A stretch of 64,000 nucleotides of DNA. Origin: Hyphomicrobiales bacterium (lineage in GTDB: Bacteria > Pseudomonadota > Alphaproteobacteria > JAPOUT01). A program made the position numbers and the translations under genes. The notes under the pieces were generated by a model. It was not told the origin of the DNA. It made no database searches and worked only from the letters and a program-made list of their open reading frames with translations. Of this stretch, positions 1 through 8,812 are shown piece by piece. The stretch is taken from assembly GCA_026708505.1 (NCBI GenBank), contig JAPOUU010000102.1, forward strand, positions 1-64,000, given 5' to 3'. The first letter of the stretch is position 1, and each line of letters opens with the position of its first letter.

Positions 1-75
1 TGCCGCGGGCGTTGAGCCGAACGGAATCGTCAAGGACATCGCTATCGCAACGGTTGCAAAACGGAACACACTCAT
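1..75 (-). CDS. N-terminus of a secreted protein (partial, runs off the window)
   Basis: Only the first 25 codons are in the window. The ATG at 75-73 is preceded by a good AGGAGG ribosome site. The peptide begins MSVFRFATVAIAMSL and continues to an Ala-Ala at the window edge, which looks like a Sec signal peptide (short basic n-region, hydrophobic core, small residues at the end). The family cannot be judged. A periplasmic binding protein or an outer-membrane protein would fit beside a sulfonate operon, but that is only context. Confidence 0.6.
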   Translation of the reverse strand, partial: MSVFRFATVAIAMSLTIPFGSTPAA

Positions 76-112
76 CTGGGGCCTCCTGGGGCTGAAAACT
101 ACGATTGGGGTG

Positions 113-141
113 ATTCTATTAATTCGCTCTGCAAGAGTCAA
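113..141 (-). promoter_or_regulatory. Sigma70-type promoter for the secreted-protein gene
   Basis: Read on the minus strand, TTGACT (141-136) is followed by a 17-base spacer and TAGAAT (118-113). Both hexamers are close to consensus. The site lies 38 bases upstream of the ATG at 75 and points towards it. Confidence 0.5.
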
Positions 142-308
142 GGTTTTCCGAAAAATTATCGAAATTGCGCAGATATTTTTTTCGCCTATTGATTGAATCG
201 CGTGAAAACATCCTTCAAAAGAAACAGCACCAAATCAAGTGAAACTCCCCTAAATTCAAGGAATTACCCCGCTTTTCGATGGAGAAACTTCGATTCATCC
301 GCGCTTCT

Positions 309-1199
309 CTAATTCGAAGCGCACAAAGCCAATGCAATCGCGCCTATCCGGGACGCCGGTGAATCCGATCGCGAGGTCAATGCCACGGGAACCTTCAATC
401 CCAAAATCACACCCGCCGCCGAAGCCCCTTGCCTCCAAACCATCCACTTATACAACGCATTCCCCGTTTCAATGTTGGGAACAATCAGGACGTTTGAACG
501 ACCGGCGACTTCTCCTTTGATTCCTTTGTGCATCGCCGCTTCGGGCGAAATCGCAATATCCAGAGCATAAGGCCCCGCAACGGCGGCATCGGGATTCTCG
601 CTCGCCAATTTCGTAAAGACATTCTTTGCACGCATGCTTGAGGGAAGTCCCTCGAAGGGAGTTTCGCTTGCCGACAACAACGCCACGCGCGCATCCATAT
701 CAAGAGAATTGGCTAGATTGAGAGCGTTGCGTGCGATATCGAGTAAATCCTCTTCTTTCGGTTCAACGTTGAGGGCGGCGTCACTGATGATGAGCCACGG
801 CTCGTTGGGTATTTCAATAAGAAACGCATGACTCGCACGGCGACCAATCCGCAACCCCGCTTCCTTCGATAACAACGAACGCATCAGCACATCCGTGTGA
901 ATCAATCCTTTCACAACGAGGGCGTTGTCGCTTCCCCCCGCGAGTTCTCCGGCCCGGCGCGCGATGTCGACCTCCTCCCCGATGTCTTCGATTTCGACGC
1001 CTTCAATATCGAGACGCATTTCACCTGCCAATTTCTCGATAAGTTCACGCTTGCCGACGAGAACCGGTTTAATCAGTCCCGCCTTTTGAGCTTCGATGGT
1101 GCCGGTCAGGGTGTTCGAGTCGTGCGCCCCGGCGATAATCGCGCGCACCGGCCCTTTGTTCCGCGCGCGCTCAAGCAACGGCGCGAATACAACACTCAC
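309..1199 (-). CDS. pta: Phosphate acetyl/butyryltransferase
   Basis: The 296-residue protein is a short single-domain member of the PTA/PTB family, which swaps CoA and phosphate on acyl groups. In this operon it most likely turns acetyl phosphate released by sulfoacetaldehyde acetyltransferase (Xsc) into acetyl-CoA. The family's C-terminal region with GRSNVLIVPNIETGN and a final small-residue helix is visible. The GTG start at 1199 overlaps the upstream stop by four bases (GTGA), so it is translationally coupled to the dehydrogenase gene. The family assignment is firm. A substrate other than acetyl (butyryl, propionyl) cannot be excluded from sequence. Confidence 0.88.
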   Translation of the reverse strand: MSVVFAPLLERARNKGPVRAIIAGAHDSNTLTGTIEAQKAGLIKPVLVGKRELIEKLAGEMRLDIEGVEIEDIGEEVDIARRAGELAGGSDNALVVKGLIHTDVLMRSLLSKEAGLRIGRRASHAFLIEIPNEPWLIISDAALNVEPKEEDLLDIARNALNLANSLDMDARVALLSASETPFEGLPSSMRAKNVFTKLASENPDAAVAGPYALDIAISPEAAMHKGIKGEVAGRSNVLIVPNIETGNALYKWMVWRQGASAAGVILGLKVPVALTSRSDSPASRIGAIALALCASN

Positions 1200-2074
1200 C
1201 GCTTGAGACTCGTAAGAATGTGGGAAAAGTCCTTGTCCGCAAAACCGTCGTCAAAATGCTTGCGGTAAATTTCAAACGCCTTGCTGCCCAGTGACATTTT
1301 CGCTTCAACACGATCCATTGAGCCCATCGCCAGTGACAAATCCTTCAGCATCAAACGAACACTGAATCCTCCCTCGTAATCACGCGACGCCGGCGCAGTA
1401 TCCATCAAACCGGGATAGGGGTTGTAAACCTGCAGCGTCCAATTGCTTCCGGAGCTCGCCGACATAATCTCGCTCAACACACGCGCATCCAGTCCGAGGG
1501 CGTCGCCCAGCGCAAACGCCTCGCACGTGCCAATCATCTGAACCGCGAGAAGCATATTGTTGCAAATTTTTACGCTCTGTCCCGCACCCGCGCCTCCGGC
1601 ATGAAAAATCTTCTTGCCCATCAGTTCCAGCAACGGCAAGACGGCATTGAAATCCTCCGCCTCTCCGCCGACCATAAAGGTAAGCGTCCCTCCGCTTGCG
1701 CCGACAACGCCGCCCGAAACCGGTGCGGACAAAAACCGAAGCCCTTGATCTTTTGCTTGTTCGTAAAGTTCCAGGGCGTCATGCGGATCCGCCGTCGAAC
1801 AATCAACGATCAAAGTATTCGGCTTAAGTTTCGAGAAGAGTTTTTGTTCGTCGACATAAAAACGCTTCATCTCGGGGCCGCCCGGAAGCATTGCGAAGAC
1901 AACATCCGCTTCGATGTTTTCGAAGTCGTCGAGCCATCTTCCTCCGGCTTTAACAAACGCATCCTTGGGCGCGTCAACGACATCGAAACCTTCGACATCA
2001 TGACCGGCTTCGAGCAGGCGCAGCGCCATTGGAAGCCCCATGTTTCCCAATCCTGCAAACACCAGCCTCTTCAT
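1196..2074 (-). CDS. Beta-hydroxyacid dehydrogenase, 3-hydroxyisobutyrate dehydrogenase-like
   Basis: This 292-residue cytoplasmic NAD(P)-dependent oxidoreductase has the Rossmann motif GLGNMG (residues 8-13), the substrate-site motif APVSGG (about 118-122) and the catalytic lysine in GQSVKICNN (Lys169). The C-terminal half, with the conserved YNPYPG and MLKDLSLA blocks, most resembles 3-hydroxyisobutyrate dehydrogenase (MmsB). No other valine-degradation gene is near. It sits 17 bases after xsc and overlaps pta, so it may instead act on a sulfonate hydroxyacid or semialdehyde. Sulfolactaldehyde reductase belongs to the same superfamily. That role is inference. Confidence 0.82.
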   Translation of the reverse strand: MKRLVFAGLGNMGLPMALRLLEAGHDVEGFDVVDAPKDAFVKAGGRWLDDFENIEADVVFAMLPGGPEMKRFYVDEQKLFSKLKPNTLIVDCSTADPHDALELYEQAKDQGLRFLSAPVSGGVVGASGGTLTFMVGGEAEDFNAVLPLLELMGKKIFHAGGAGAGQSVKICNNMLLAVQMIGTCEAFALGDALGLDARVLSEIMSASSGSNWTLQVYNPYPGLMDTAPASRDYEGGFSVRLMLKDLSLAMGSMDRVEAKMSLGSKAFEIYRKHFDDGFADKDFSHILTSLKR

Positions 2075-2091
2075 ATTCGAGACCTTCGCTC

Positions 2092-3804
2092 CTAGACGAA
2101 CTTTTTGTATTTATCCATTGTGCGTACCGGCTTGGAGAGAGCATCGCGACGGAAGGGATCTCCGAGTTCCTGCGTGACCATCACCTCAAGCACGGCAGGA
2201 CGGCCACTCGACAACGCTTCGCGCAACGCATCTCCGACGGCATCGGGACTGTCCACGCGAATCCCCAGCGCACCCATCGCTTCGCCGATGGCGGCAAAAC
2301 TCGGATTGTTAAGGTTCGTGCCGATATAGCGGTCGGAGTAGAAATCAACCTGGTTCTTCTTCTCCGCTCCCCACTGCCCGTTGTTGAACACGACCGCGAC
2401 AGCGGGAATGTTTTCACGCACGCAGGTCAGCGTCTCGCCGAAACTCATCCCCCAGGCGCCGTCGCCGACATAGGCAATCGCGGGACGATCGGGCGAGGCA
2501 ACCTTCGCGCCAATCGCAACGGGATAGGCGTAACCGCAGTTGCCGAAACTCATCGCCGCAAGAAAACTTCGCGGCTGCTTAAAACGCAAATAGCTGTTCG
2601 CAACAGAACAGATATTGCCGATGTCGGTCGATATCATTGCGTTTTCGGGAGCCGCACGCTCGAGCTCCCGAAGCGCGCGCCGCGGGGATATGGGAGAATC
2701 GTCACCCTGTCCCCACTGGTTAAGTTCCTGTTCCCACGCTTGTTTCTGCGATTGAATTTCATCGGCACGTTTTTCCCGATTCTCAAGACAGGCAATCTTG
2801 CGGTTCGATTCTTGCAGTGATTCTTGCAGCGCCGTTGCGGCCAGGCGGGCGTCTCCCAACACGGCAACCTCGGCGGGACGAACCAGCGAGAGCTTGCGAT
2901 GGTCGCTGTCGATTTGGATGAGTTTGGCATTCGTCGGCCAGTAGTCAATGCCGTGTTGCGGAAGCGTCCCGAAGGGCCCCAGCCGCGTCCCGACCGCAAG
3001 AACAACATCGGCCTGGCGAATCAAATTCATCGCCGCCTTCGAGCCTTGATAACCCAAAGGTCCGCACCAAAGTTCATGGTCGCAGGGAAAACTGTCGTTG
3101 TGAAGATAGCTGTTGACGACAGGCGCATGCAGATGCTCCGCCAGCGCCATCACTTCCTTCACGCCGTCCGAAAACACCACGCCGCCGCCGGCAATTACGA
3201 CCGGGAATTTCGCCTTGCTCAGAAGTTCCGCGGCTTGCTCGAGGGAGCGGGGACCTCCGGGCGAGCGTTCCACATGCACGGGCTTGGGAATGTCCGTGTC
3301 CACCATGCCGTAGAAAAGATCGCGCGGAATGTTTAATTGTGTAGGTCCGCGTTCAGCCAGCGCGAGATCAAAACAGCGTCCGGTGAACTCGGCGATTCGA
3401 TCCGAGCGATTCACATGCGCCTGATACTTCGTAATCTTCTCAAAAAACGGCAACTGTTCGGTTTCCTGGAAACCTCCGAGTCCCTGCGTTGCAGTTCCCG
3501 TCTCCGGCGTGATGCACACCACCGGCGTATGCGCCCAGTATGCCGCCGCAATCGAGGTTACAAAGTTGGTGATGCCCGGGCCGTTTTGCGCGATGCACAC
3601 GCCGACCTTGCCGCTCACACGGGCGTATCCGTCCGCCATGTGACCGCCCCCCTGTTCGTGGGCAACCGAGATAAATCGAATGCCCGCGGGCTCGAAGATA
3701 TCAAGAGCGTCCATATACGCCGAGCCGACGATGCCGAATACATCCGTCACACCACGCGAAACCAGCGTCTCAACAAACGCTTCTGAAGGGGTCATTTGCA
3801 CCAT
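2092..3804 (-). CDS. xsc: Sulfoacetaldehyde acetyltransferase
   Basis: The 570-residue thiamine-diphosphate enzyme should convert sulfoacetaldehyde and phosphate to acetyl phosphate and sulfite, the desulfonation step in taurine and isethionate use. It shows the three-domain ThDP layout: catalytic Glu in SVAHEQGG (about 50), the IAQNGPGITNFVT block, and the cofactor motif beginning GDGAWGMSF and ending in NNGQWG. The blocks GPLGYQGSKAAMNLI and GTLPQHGIDYWP are those of Xsc rather than acetolactate synthase. The ATG at 3804 has an AAGGAGG site six bases upstream. It is first in an operon with the dehydrogenase and pta, divergent from ccmA. No taurine transporter or sulfite exporter is in the window. 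Confidence 0.92.
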   Translation of the reverse strand: MVQMTPSEAFVETLVSRGVTDVFGIVGSAYMDALDIFEPAGIRFISVAHEQGGGHMADGYARVSGKVGVCIAQNGPGITNFVTSIAAAYWAHTPVVCITPETGTATQGLGGFQETEQLPFFEKITKYQAHVNRSDRIAEFTGRCFDLALAERGPTQLNIPRDLFYGMVDTDIPKPVHVERSPGGPRSLEQAAELLSKAKFPVVIAGGGVVFSDGVKEVMALAEHLHAPVVNSYLHNDSFPCDHELWCGPLGYQGSKAAMNLIRQADVVLAVGTRLGPFGTLPQHGIDYWPTNAKLIQIDSDHRKLSLVRPAEVAVLGDARLAATALQESLQESNRKIACLENREKRADEIQSQKQAWEQELNQWGQGDDSPISPRRALRELERAAPENAMISTDIGNICSVANSYLRFKQPRSFLAAMSFGNCGYAYPVAIGAKVASPDRPAIAYVGDGAWGMSFGETLTCVRENIPAVAVVFNNGQWGAEKKNQVDFYSDRYIGTNLNNPSFAAIGEAMGALGIRVDSPDAVGDALREALSSGRPAVLEVMVTQELGDPFRRDALSKPVRTMDKYKKFV

Positions 3805-3856
3805 GGGATTCCTCCTTGTAAATAAGTAACAGTCAAACGATTATGGGGGAGAAGAG

Positions 3857-4495
3857 GTGAGAGTCCAATTGTTTTCTTCGAGCGAGATAGAACTTCGGGA
3901 AGTTGCCTGCGCAAGGGGAGGGCGCGAAGTCTTCCGCAGCGTCCATGTGCGGCTATGCCCGGGCGGGGCGCTCGTGGTGCGGGGCTCCAACGGCTGCGGT
4001 AAAACCTCGCTGTTACGGCTGTTTGCCGGGATGCTGAAGCCCGTGCGCGGAGAGATTCGCCTGGACGCAACGGCGTGCTACCTCGGGCATGAAAACGCGC
4101 TTTCCAGGCAATCCAGCGCGCGGGCGAATCTGGAGTTTTGGACAAAATTTCTTGATGCGTCGAGAGAATCGCTGGAAGAAGGCATCGAATGCTTCCATTT
4201 AAGATCTCTGCTGTCGGCCCCGGTATCAAGCCTCTCGCTGGGGCAATGCCGCCGCCTCGCGCTTGCGCGGCTGTGTCTGACACCGGCAAATTTGTGGCTC
4301 TTGGACGAACCCGCCTCCGGGTTGGATGCACAAGCCCTCGAGAGTCTCGGCGCGTTGATGGCGTCGCACCGTGAAAGCGGCGGCATGGTGGTTGCCGCGA
4401 GCCATGTGCCCCTGCCTTTAAAGGACGCCGCAACGTTGCAACTCGACGAAAGCGGCTATCACTGCCGGCAAGATGAATTGGAACCATTGATATGA
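3857..4495 (+). CDS. ccmA: Heme exporter ATP-binding protein CcmA
   Basis: This 212-residue ABC ATPase energises release of holo-CcmE in the System I cytochrome c maturation pathway at the inner membrane. Walker A is GSNGCGKT (residues 43-50), the signature region is LSLGQCRR, and Walker B is LLDEPASGLD. It starts with GTG behind a purine-rich GGGGGAGAAGAG site and overlaps ccmB by four bases. Length and gene order are typical. The divergent xsc starts only 52 bases away, so their promoters must overlap or be very close. Confidence 0.93.
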   Translation: MRVQLFSSSEIELREVACARGGREVFRSVHVRLCPGGALVVRGSNGCGKTSLLRLFAGMLKPVRGEIRLDATACYLGHENALSRQSSARANLEFWTKFLDASRESLEEGIECFHLRSLLSAPVSSLSLGQCRRLALARLCLTPANLWLLDEPASGLDAQALESLGALMASHRESGGMVVAASHVPLPLKDAATLQLDESGYHCRQDELEPLI

Positions 4496-5142
4496 AAGCG
4501 TTCGTTGCATTGTTGTCGCGCGATCTTGGAGGCTCGCAACTGGGCGCGGGAGGATTGGGCGTATTGTTTTTCCTGGCGGTGGTCGTGTTGCTGCCGTTGG
4601 GAATAGGACCGCGCGGGGATGTCCTTGCGCAAATCGCACCCGGAATTTTGTGGATAGCAGCGCTGCTGGCTGCGCTGCTGGGTCTGGAATCAATGTTCCG
4701 CGAGGATTTCGAAACCGGCGCCTTGGAAGTGATGGCAATGTCCGCGCTTCCGCTGGAAGCCGTCGTGCTGGCAAAATGCCTGGCGCATTGGCTGGCGTGC
4801 CTGCTGCCGCTGGCGATATTAAGCGTTCCTTGCGGATTGTTGCTGCATTTGAGCGTGGGCGAATCGCTCGGCGTCGCAATTGCGATGCTGCTGGGAACGC
4901 CCGCATTCAGTTTGTTCGGAAGCATCGGCGCGGCACTGACATTGGATGCGCGGCGGGGAGGGCTGCTGGCATTGCTGCTGGTATTGCCCTTGTCGATGCC
5001 GCCGTTGATTTTCGGAAGCCTGGCAAGCGGCGGCGAAGGAAGCGTCTCGAGTCTGTTGCTGGGCACCGGACTCTCTCTGGGCGCGTTGGCGGTTGCGCCG
5101 TTTTTATCGAGCGCCGTTTTATGGACACGGCTTCGAGCGTAA
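4492..5142 (+). CDS. ccmB: Heme exporter permease CcmB
   Basis: This 216-residue integral membrane protein is the permease partner of CcmA. Six hydrophobic segments are visible, and the loop LESMFREDFETGALE after the second helix is the conserved CcmB cytoplasmic motif. The ATG overlaps the ccmA stop (ATGA), so the two subunits are probably made in equal amounts. Length is normal for the family. Confidence 0.92.
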   Translation: MKAFVALLSRDLGGSQLGAGGLGVLFFLAVVVLLPLGIGPRGDVLAQIAPGILWIAALLAALLGLESMFREDFETGALEVMAMSALPLEAVVLAKCLAHWLACLLPLAILSVPCGLLLHLSVGESLGVAIAMLLGTPAFSLFGSIGAALTLDARRGGLLALLLVLPLSMPPLIFGSLASGGEGSVSSLLLGTGLSLGALAVAPFLSSAVLWTRLRA

Positions 5143-5163
5143 AGATGCGCTATATTGAATGAC

Positions 5164-5895
5164 ATGACTCCTTTGATAAACCACTATGCGCACCCGACCC
5201 ACTTCATGCGCGTCTCCGGCATCGCGCTGCCGTGGCTTGCCGTTGCGAGCATCGTTGCGCTTGCCGTTGCACTCTATGTCTCCCTGTTCGTTGCTCCGGA
5301 GGATTATCTTCAGGGGCAAACCGTGCGCATAATGTTTCTCCATGTTCCCTCTGCATGGCTGGCATTGGGAGGTTATGTCGCCATCGCGATTGCTTCGGTG
5401 ACGGGCTGGATCTGGAAGCGTCCGCTCGCCGATGTCGCCGCGCGCGCCATCGCGCCGACCGGCGCCTGCTTCACCCTCATCGTCCTGCTTACCGGATCGC
5501 TCTGGGGAAAACCGATGTGGGGAACCTGGTGGGTCTGGGACGCGCGACTGACATCCGTCGCAATATTGCTGCTCTTGTATCTGGGATACATCGCCCTGTG
5601 GAACGCCATTGAGGAACCCACCCTCGCCGCACGAGCCGCCGGCGCGCTTGCGATCATCGGCGTCGTGAACGTTCCCATCATCCACTTCTCGGTCTCGTGG
5701 TGGAACACGCTGCACCAGCCCGCAAGCGTCTTGCGCCTGGACGGACCCACCATACACCCGACGCTGCTGATGCCCTTGTTGTTGATGTTTGCGGCGTTGT
5801 CCTTGTTGATGGTGACGATCACGCTCGCGCGCATGCGCCTTGAGATATTGCGGCGGCGCACTCGAATGCTGCGCCTTAGATCCGCACAAGCATAA
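5164..5895 (+). CDS. ccmC: Heme exporter / heme handling protein CcmC
   Basis: CcmC loads heme onto CcmE in the periplasm. The 243-residue protein has six transmembrane helices, the tryptophan-rich periplasmic heme-binding motif WGTWWVWDARLT, and conserved flanking histidines (MFLHVPSAW and IIHFSVSWWNTLHQP). An in-frame TTG lies at 5155, but ATG 5164 places the protein start at the family's usual position. It follows ccmB by 21 bases. Confidence 0.92.
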   Translation: MTPLINHYAHPTHFMRVSGIALPWLAVASIVALAVALYVSLFVAPEDYLQGQTVRIMFLHVPSAWLALGGYVAIAIASVTGWIWKRPLADVAARAIAPTGACFTLIVLLTGSLWGKPMWGTWWVWDARLTSVAILLLLYLGYIALWNAIEEPTLAARAAGALAIIGVVNVPIIHFSVSWWNTLHQPASVLRLDGPTIHPTLLMPLLLMFAALSLLMVTITLARMRLEILRRRTRMLRLRSAQA

Positions 5896-5900
5896 CCGCG

Positions 5901-6047
5901 ATGGGGAAATACGCCGTATTCATTTGGAGCAGTTATGGCGTTAGCTGCGTGGTGCTTGCAGGATTGGTAATAGCGACCCTTGCCCAATTGCATCGGCAAC
6001 GACGGTTGCTTCGCCGTCTCGAAACCGGAGACATCGAGCGTCCATGA
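5901..6047 (+). CDS. ccmD: Heme exporter small protein CcmD
   Basis: This 48-residue protein begins MGKYAVFIWSSYGVSC, then has one transmembrane helix and a basic tail LHRQRRLLRRLE. This is the usual CcmD pattern: an aromatic N-terminus, a single helix and a cytosolic Arg-rich end. CcmD stabilises CcmC and helps release heme-loaded CcmE. It starts five bases after ccmC and its TGA overlaps the ATG of ccmG. Confidence 0.85.
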   Translation: MGKYAVFIWSSYGVSCVVLAGLVIATLAQLHRQRRLLRRLETGDIERP

Positions 6048-6604
6048 ATCATTTGGCCCGTTTGTTTCCGATTGTGGTGTTCATGCTGCTGGCGGGAATG
6101 TTGCTGGCGGGGTTGTTGTTGCCGGGAGAGCGTTCGGATGTTCCCTCTCCGTTGTTAGGGGGAGAAGTTCCTGCATTTTCTCTGGAAGGCTTGGGGGAAG
6201 ACGGAGGTTTCTCGGATGCCGACTTGCGCGAGGATGTCGCGTTGGTAAACGTCTGGGCGTCGTGGTGCCTGCCATGTCGCGCCGAGCATCCCATATTGGA
6301 AGAACTTTCCTGTGTCGGAGGACTGGAGTTATACGGCTTGAATTACAAGGACACGCGGGAGAATGCGGAAGCGTTTTTGCAGGAATTGGGAAATCCGTTT
6401 ACCCGTGTCGGTTTAGACGAGAACGGTTTTGTCGGGCTGGATTGGGGGGTATACGGAGTTCCGGAGACATTTGTGGTCGGAAACGGCCGGGTGCTTTACA
6501 AGCACGTGGGCCCTTTGAGCAGAAAGCATGTCACGGACGAGTTGGCGCCCTTGTTTCGTTCGTTGAATTTGGACGCGGCCTGTTTGGGAGACGATGCCGG
6601 TTAA
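6044..6604 (+). CDS. ccmG: Thiol:disulfide interchange protein CcmG/DsbE
   Basis: This 186-residue membrane-anchored periplasmic thioredoxin reduces apocytochrome c cysteines. Residues 7-26 form the N-terminal anchor. The thioredoxin fold carries the active site WASWCLPCRAEHP (Cys75, Cys78) and the cis-proline loop YGVPETF. It ends the ccmABCDG run. ccmE, ccmF and ccmH are not in the window. Confidence 0.92.
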   Translation: MNHLARLFPIVVFMLLAGMLLAGLLLPGERSDVPSPLLGGEVPAFSLEGLGEDGGFSDADLREDVALVNVWASWCLPCRAEHPILEELSCVGGLELYGLNYKDTRENAEAFLQELGNPFTRVGLDENGFVGLDWGVYGVPETFVVGNGRVLYKHVGPLSRKHVTDELAPLFRSLNLDAACLGDDAG

Positions 6605-6623
6605 TTAAAACGCGGGGCGCAAT

Positions 6624-7553
6624 TCATCCCGCGCTTCCCACCAGAGCGCGTGCAAATGCATCGGCATCAAAAGGATGCAAATCCTCAATCCCTTCCCCCA
6701 ATCCGACATAATGAATCGGCAGGCCCCCTTCCTCGCACAAGGCCAGCAACACTCCTCCCTTCGCCGCGCCGTCCAGTTTCGTGACAATCAAACCGCTAAT
6801 CTCCGCAACCTCCCGAAACGCGCGAACCTGCGAGAGGGCGTTCTGCCCGACGGTTCCGTCTAAAACCAAAAGCGAATCATGCGGCGCGGATTCATCCAGC
6901 TTGCGCAGCACCCGCAACATCTTCTCCGTCTGCGCCATCAAGTCTCCCCGATTTTGCAGCCGTCCGGCCGTGTCTATCAACAACACGTCAAAAGATTCCT
7001 CCCGCGCACGCTGCAGCGCTCCATACGCCAAAGCGGCGGCATCCATCCCGGCCTCTCCCGCCTCGATCTCGACACCTGCACGCTCCGCCCACACGCGCAA
7101 CTGGTCTATCGCCGCCGCACGAAAAGTATCCCCCGCCGCCAGCAGCACCGAATGCCCGCCGGCCTTCAACAACGCCGCAAGTTTCCCGAGGCTTGTGGTC
7201 TTGCCTCCTCCGTTCACGCCGCTCGCCAAAATCACATGCGGACGATGCGCCGAATCAATCTGCAAAGGACGGGCATGCGCGCGCAGCTCCGAGGCAATGA
7301 CCTCCGCTAGAAGGTTTTGAATTTTTTCTTCCAGCACCGCGCCTTGAAGTTCCGCCTCGCTGCCGGAAAAGCGCGCCTCGCGTAATTTTTCGAGAATGCG
7401 CCGACTTGCCGCCGGTCCGACGTCCGCCTCTATCAGCGCGCGCTCAAGATTCCGCAGACGGGCATCGTCAAGGGCGGCGCCGAGTTTTTCCCCTGCGCCG
7501 AAGCCCAGCGACAGCGCCGTTCGCCGCAATCGCGCAAAGATATTTGCGCTCAT
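6624..7553 (-). CDS. ftsY: Signal recognition particle receptor FtsY
   Basis: This 309-residue SRP-GTPase receptor docks ribosome-SRP complexes at the inner membrane. The N-domain helices occupy about residues 1-95. The G-domain has G1 GVNGGGKTT (112-120), DTAGR, and the G4 motif TKLDGAAKGG. The usual acidic A-domain is almost absent. The reading frame is open further upstream, but ATG 7553 is preferred because it overlaps the mtaB stop (ATGA) and starts at the N-domain. It is third in the dapF-mtaB-ftsY operon. Confidence 0.93.
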   Translation of the reverse strand: MSANIFARLRRTALSLGFGAGEKLGAALDDARLRNLERALIEADVGPAASRRILEKLREARFSGSEAELQGAVLEEKIQNLLAEVIASELRAHARPLQIDSAHRPHVILASGVNGGGKTTSLGKLAALLKAGGHSVLLAAGDTFRAAAIDQLRVWAERAGVEIEAGEAGMDAAALAYGALQRAREESFDVLLIDTAGRLQNRGDLMAQTEKMLRVLRKLDESAPHDSLLVLDGTVGQNALSQVRAFREVAEISGLIVTKLDGAAKGGVLLALCEEGGLPIHYVGLGEGIEDLHPFDADAFARALVGSAG

Positions 7554-8812
7554 GACGCCATCACACCTATCGGCGTGTTTCCTCGCGCTTCCTTGATGTG
7601 CGCACGCATCACGCGTCCGGCAACCGCATCGCCTTCGGGGATTTCGATGAGCGCATATTGTCCGTTTCGGGCGCGGGCGGGACTCTCGACGAGAACTTCC
7701 TGGCTCGTGCCGACCAGCGATTGTGCATAACGACGGGCGGCGTTCCCGCCGAGTTCGCGCAAACGCCGGGCGCGTTCTTGTATCTGCGCCGAAGGCGTCG
7801 GAGGCATCCGTGCCGCCGGCGTTCCCGGGCGCGGTGAAAACGCAAATACATGCAACCAGGTGAGTCCGCATTCATCGACCAGGCGTTCGGTTTGACGGAA
7901 CATCTCCTCGGTCTCGGTCGGAAACCCGGCGATGAGATCGGCGCCGAAAACAATGTCGCCGCGTCGTCCCCGCAGCCGGTCGCACAAATCAATGGCGTCC
8001 TTGCGGGAGTGCCGTCTCTTCATTCGCTTGAGAATGATGTCGTCGCCCGATTGCAACGACAGATGCACATGCGGCATCAAACGCTTTTCGCTTCCAATCA
8101 GTTCGAGCGCAAGGGGGTCAAGCTCAATGGCATCAAGGGACGACAGGCGCAGCCGTTGCGCTTCGGGAACGGCATCAAGCAGATGCGCGAGCAAATCGCC
8201 CAGGCACATCGGAGGATCGAGATCCTGTCCGTAGGCGGTGAGATCGACGCCGGTAAGAGTTATCTCGGAAAATCCCTTGCGTGCGAGTTCCCGCGCGCGC
8301 GCGGCGACTTCCCGGGGAGGCATGGAGCGGGCGTTGCCGCGCCCGAAGGGAATGATGCAGAAAGTGCAACGATGGTTGCAGCCGTTTTGCACTTGCAGGA
8401 AAGCGCGGGCGCGTTCGTTGAATTCGGGGAGCGGCTGCCCGGCCTCGGATGCTTGCGTCGCCTCCATAATGTCGTCGACTTGTACGCGCGGCGAGTCTCC
8501 GGAAGCCAGCGCCCGAAAGCGCGAGGCTTGCATTTTTTCCCGGTTGCCAAAAACAAAGTCGACTTCTTTCATGTCGGCGAACTCGCCGGAATTGATTTGC
8601 GCGGCACATCCGGTAGCGATGAGGGTTGCATCGGGATTGTCGCGCCGAAGCCGCCTGAGCGCCTGGCGGGATTGTCGAACGGCCTCGGTGGTCACGGCGC
8701 AACTGTTGACGACGAACGCATCGTCCAGACCGGCGGCTTTTATATGCTTCTGGATAATGCCGGACTCGTAGCTATTGAGCCGACATCCCAGAGAGATGAC
8801 CTGCCTGCTCAC
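7550..8812 (-). CDS. mtaB: tRNA (t6A37) methylthiotransferase MtaB
   Basis: This 420-residue radical-SAM enzyme adds a methylthio group to t6A37 in tRNAs decoding ANN codons. The N-terminal domain has three cluster cysteines (Cys10, Cys38, Cys69), the SAM cluster motif is CNHRCTFC (145-152), and a C-terminal TRAM-like domain follows. The opening SLGCRLNSYES distinguishes it from MiaB. The GTG start at 8812 overlaps the dapF stop by four bases. The gene order dapF-mtaB-ftsY is a common alphaproteobacterial arrangement. Confidence 0.92.
   Translation of the reverse strand: MSRQVISLGCRLNSYESGIIQKHIKAAGLDDAFVVNSCAVTTEAVRQSRQALRRLRRDNPDATLIATGCAAQINSGEFADMKEVDFVFGNREKMQASRFRALASGDSPRVQVDDIMEATQASEAGQPLPEFNERARAFLQVQNGCNHRCTFCIIPFGRGNARSMPPREVAARARELARKGFSEITLTGVDLTAYGQDLDPPMCLGDLLAHLLDAVPEAQRLRLSSLDAIELDPLALELIGSEKRLMPHVHLSLQSGDDIILKRMKRRHSRKDAIDLCDRLRGRRGDIVFGADLIAGFPTETEEMFRQTERLVDECGLTWLHVFAFSPRPGTPAARMPPTPSAQIQERARRLRELGGNAARRYAQSLVGTSQEVLVESPARARNGQYALIEIPEGDAVAGRVMRAHIKEARGNTPIGVMAS

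Noticed and set aside
3792-5165. 457-codon minus-strand open frame over ccmA and ccmB
   Set aside because: It is antisense to two well-recognised genes, is rich in Ser/Pro/Arg, and matches no family. It is a shadow of GC-rich codon bias.
5119-5889. 256-codon minus-strand open frame over ccmC
   Set aside because: Low-complexity Gln/Arg/Gly composition and antisense to ccmC, so a shadow frame.
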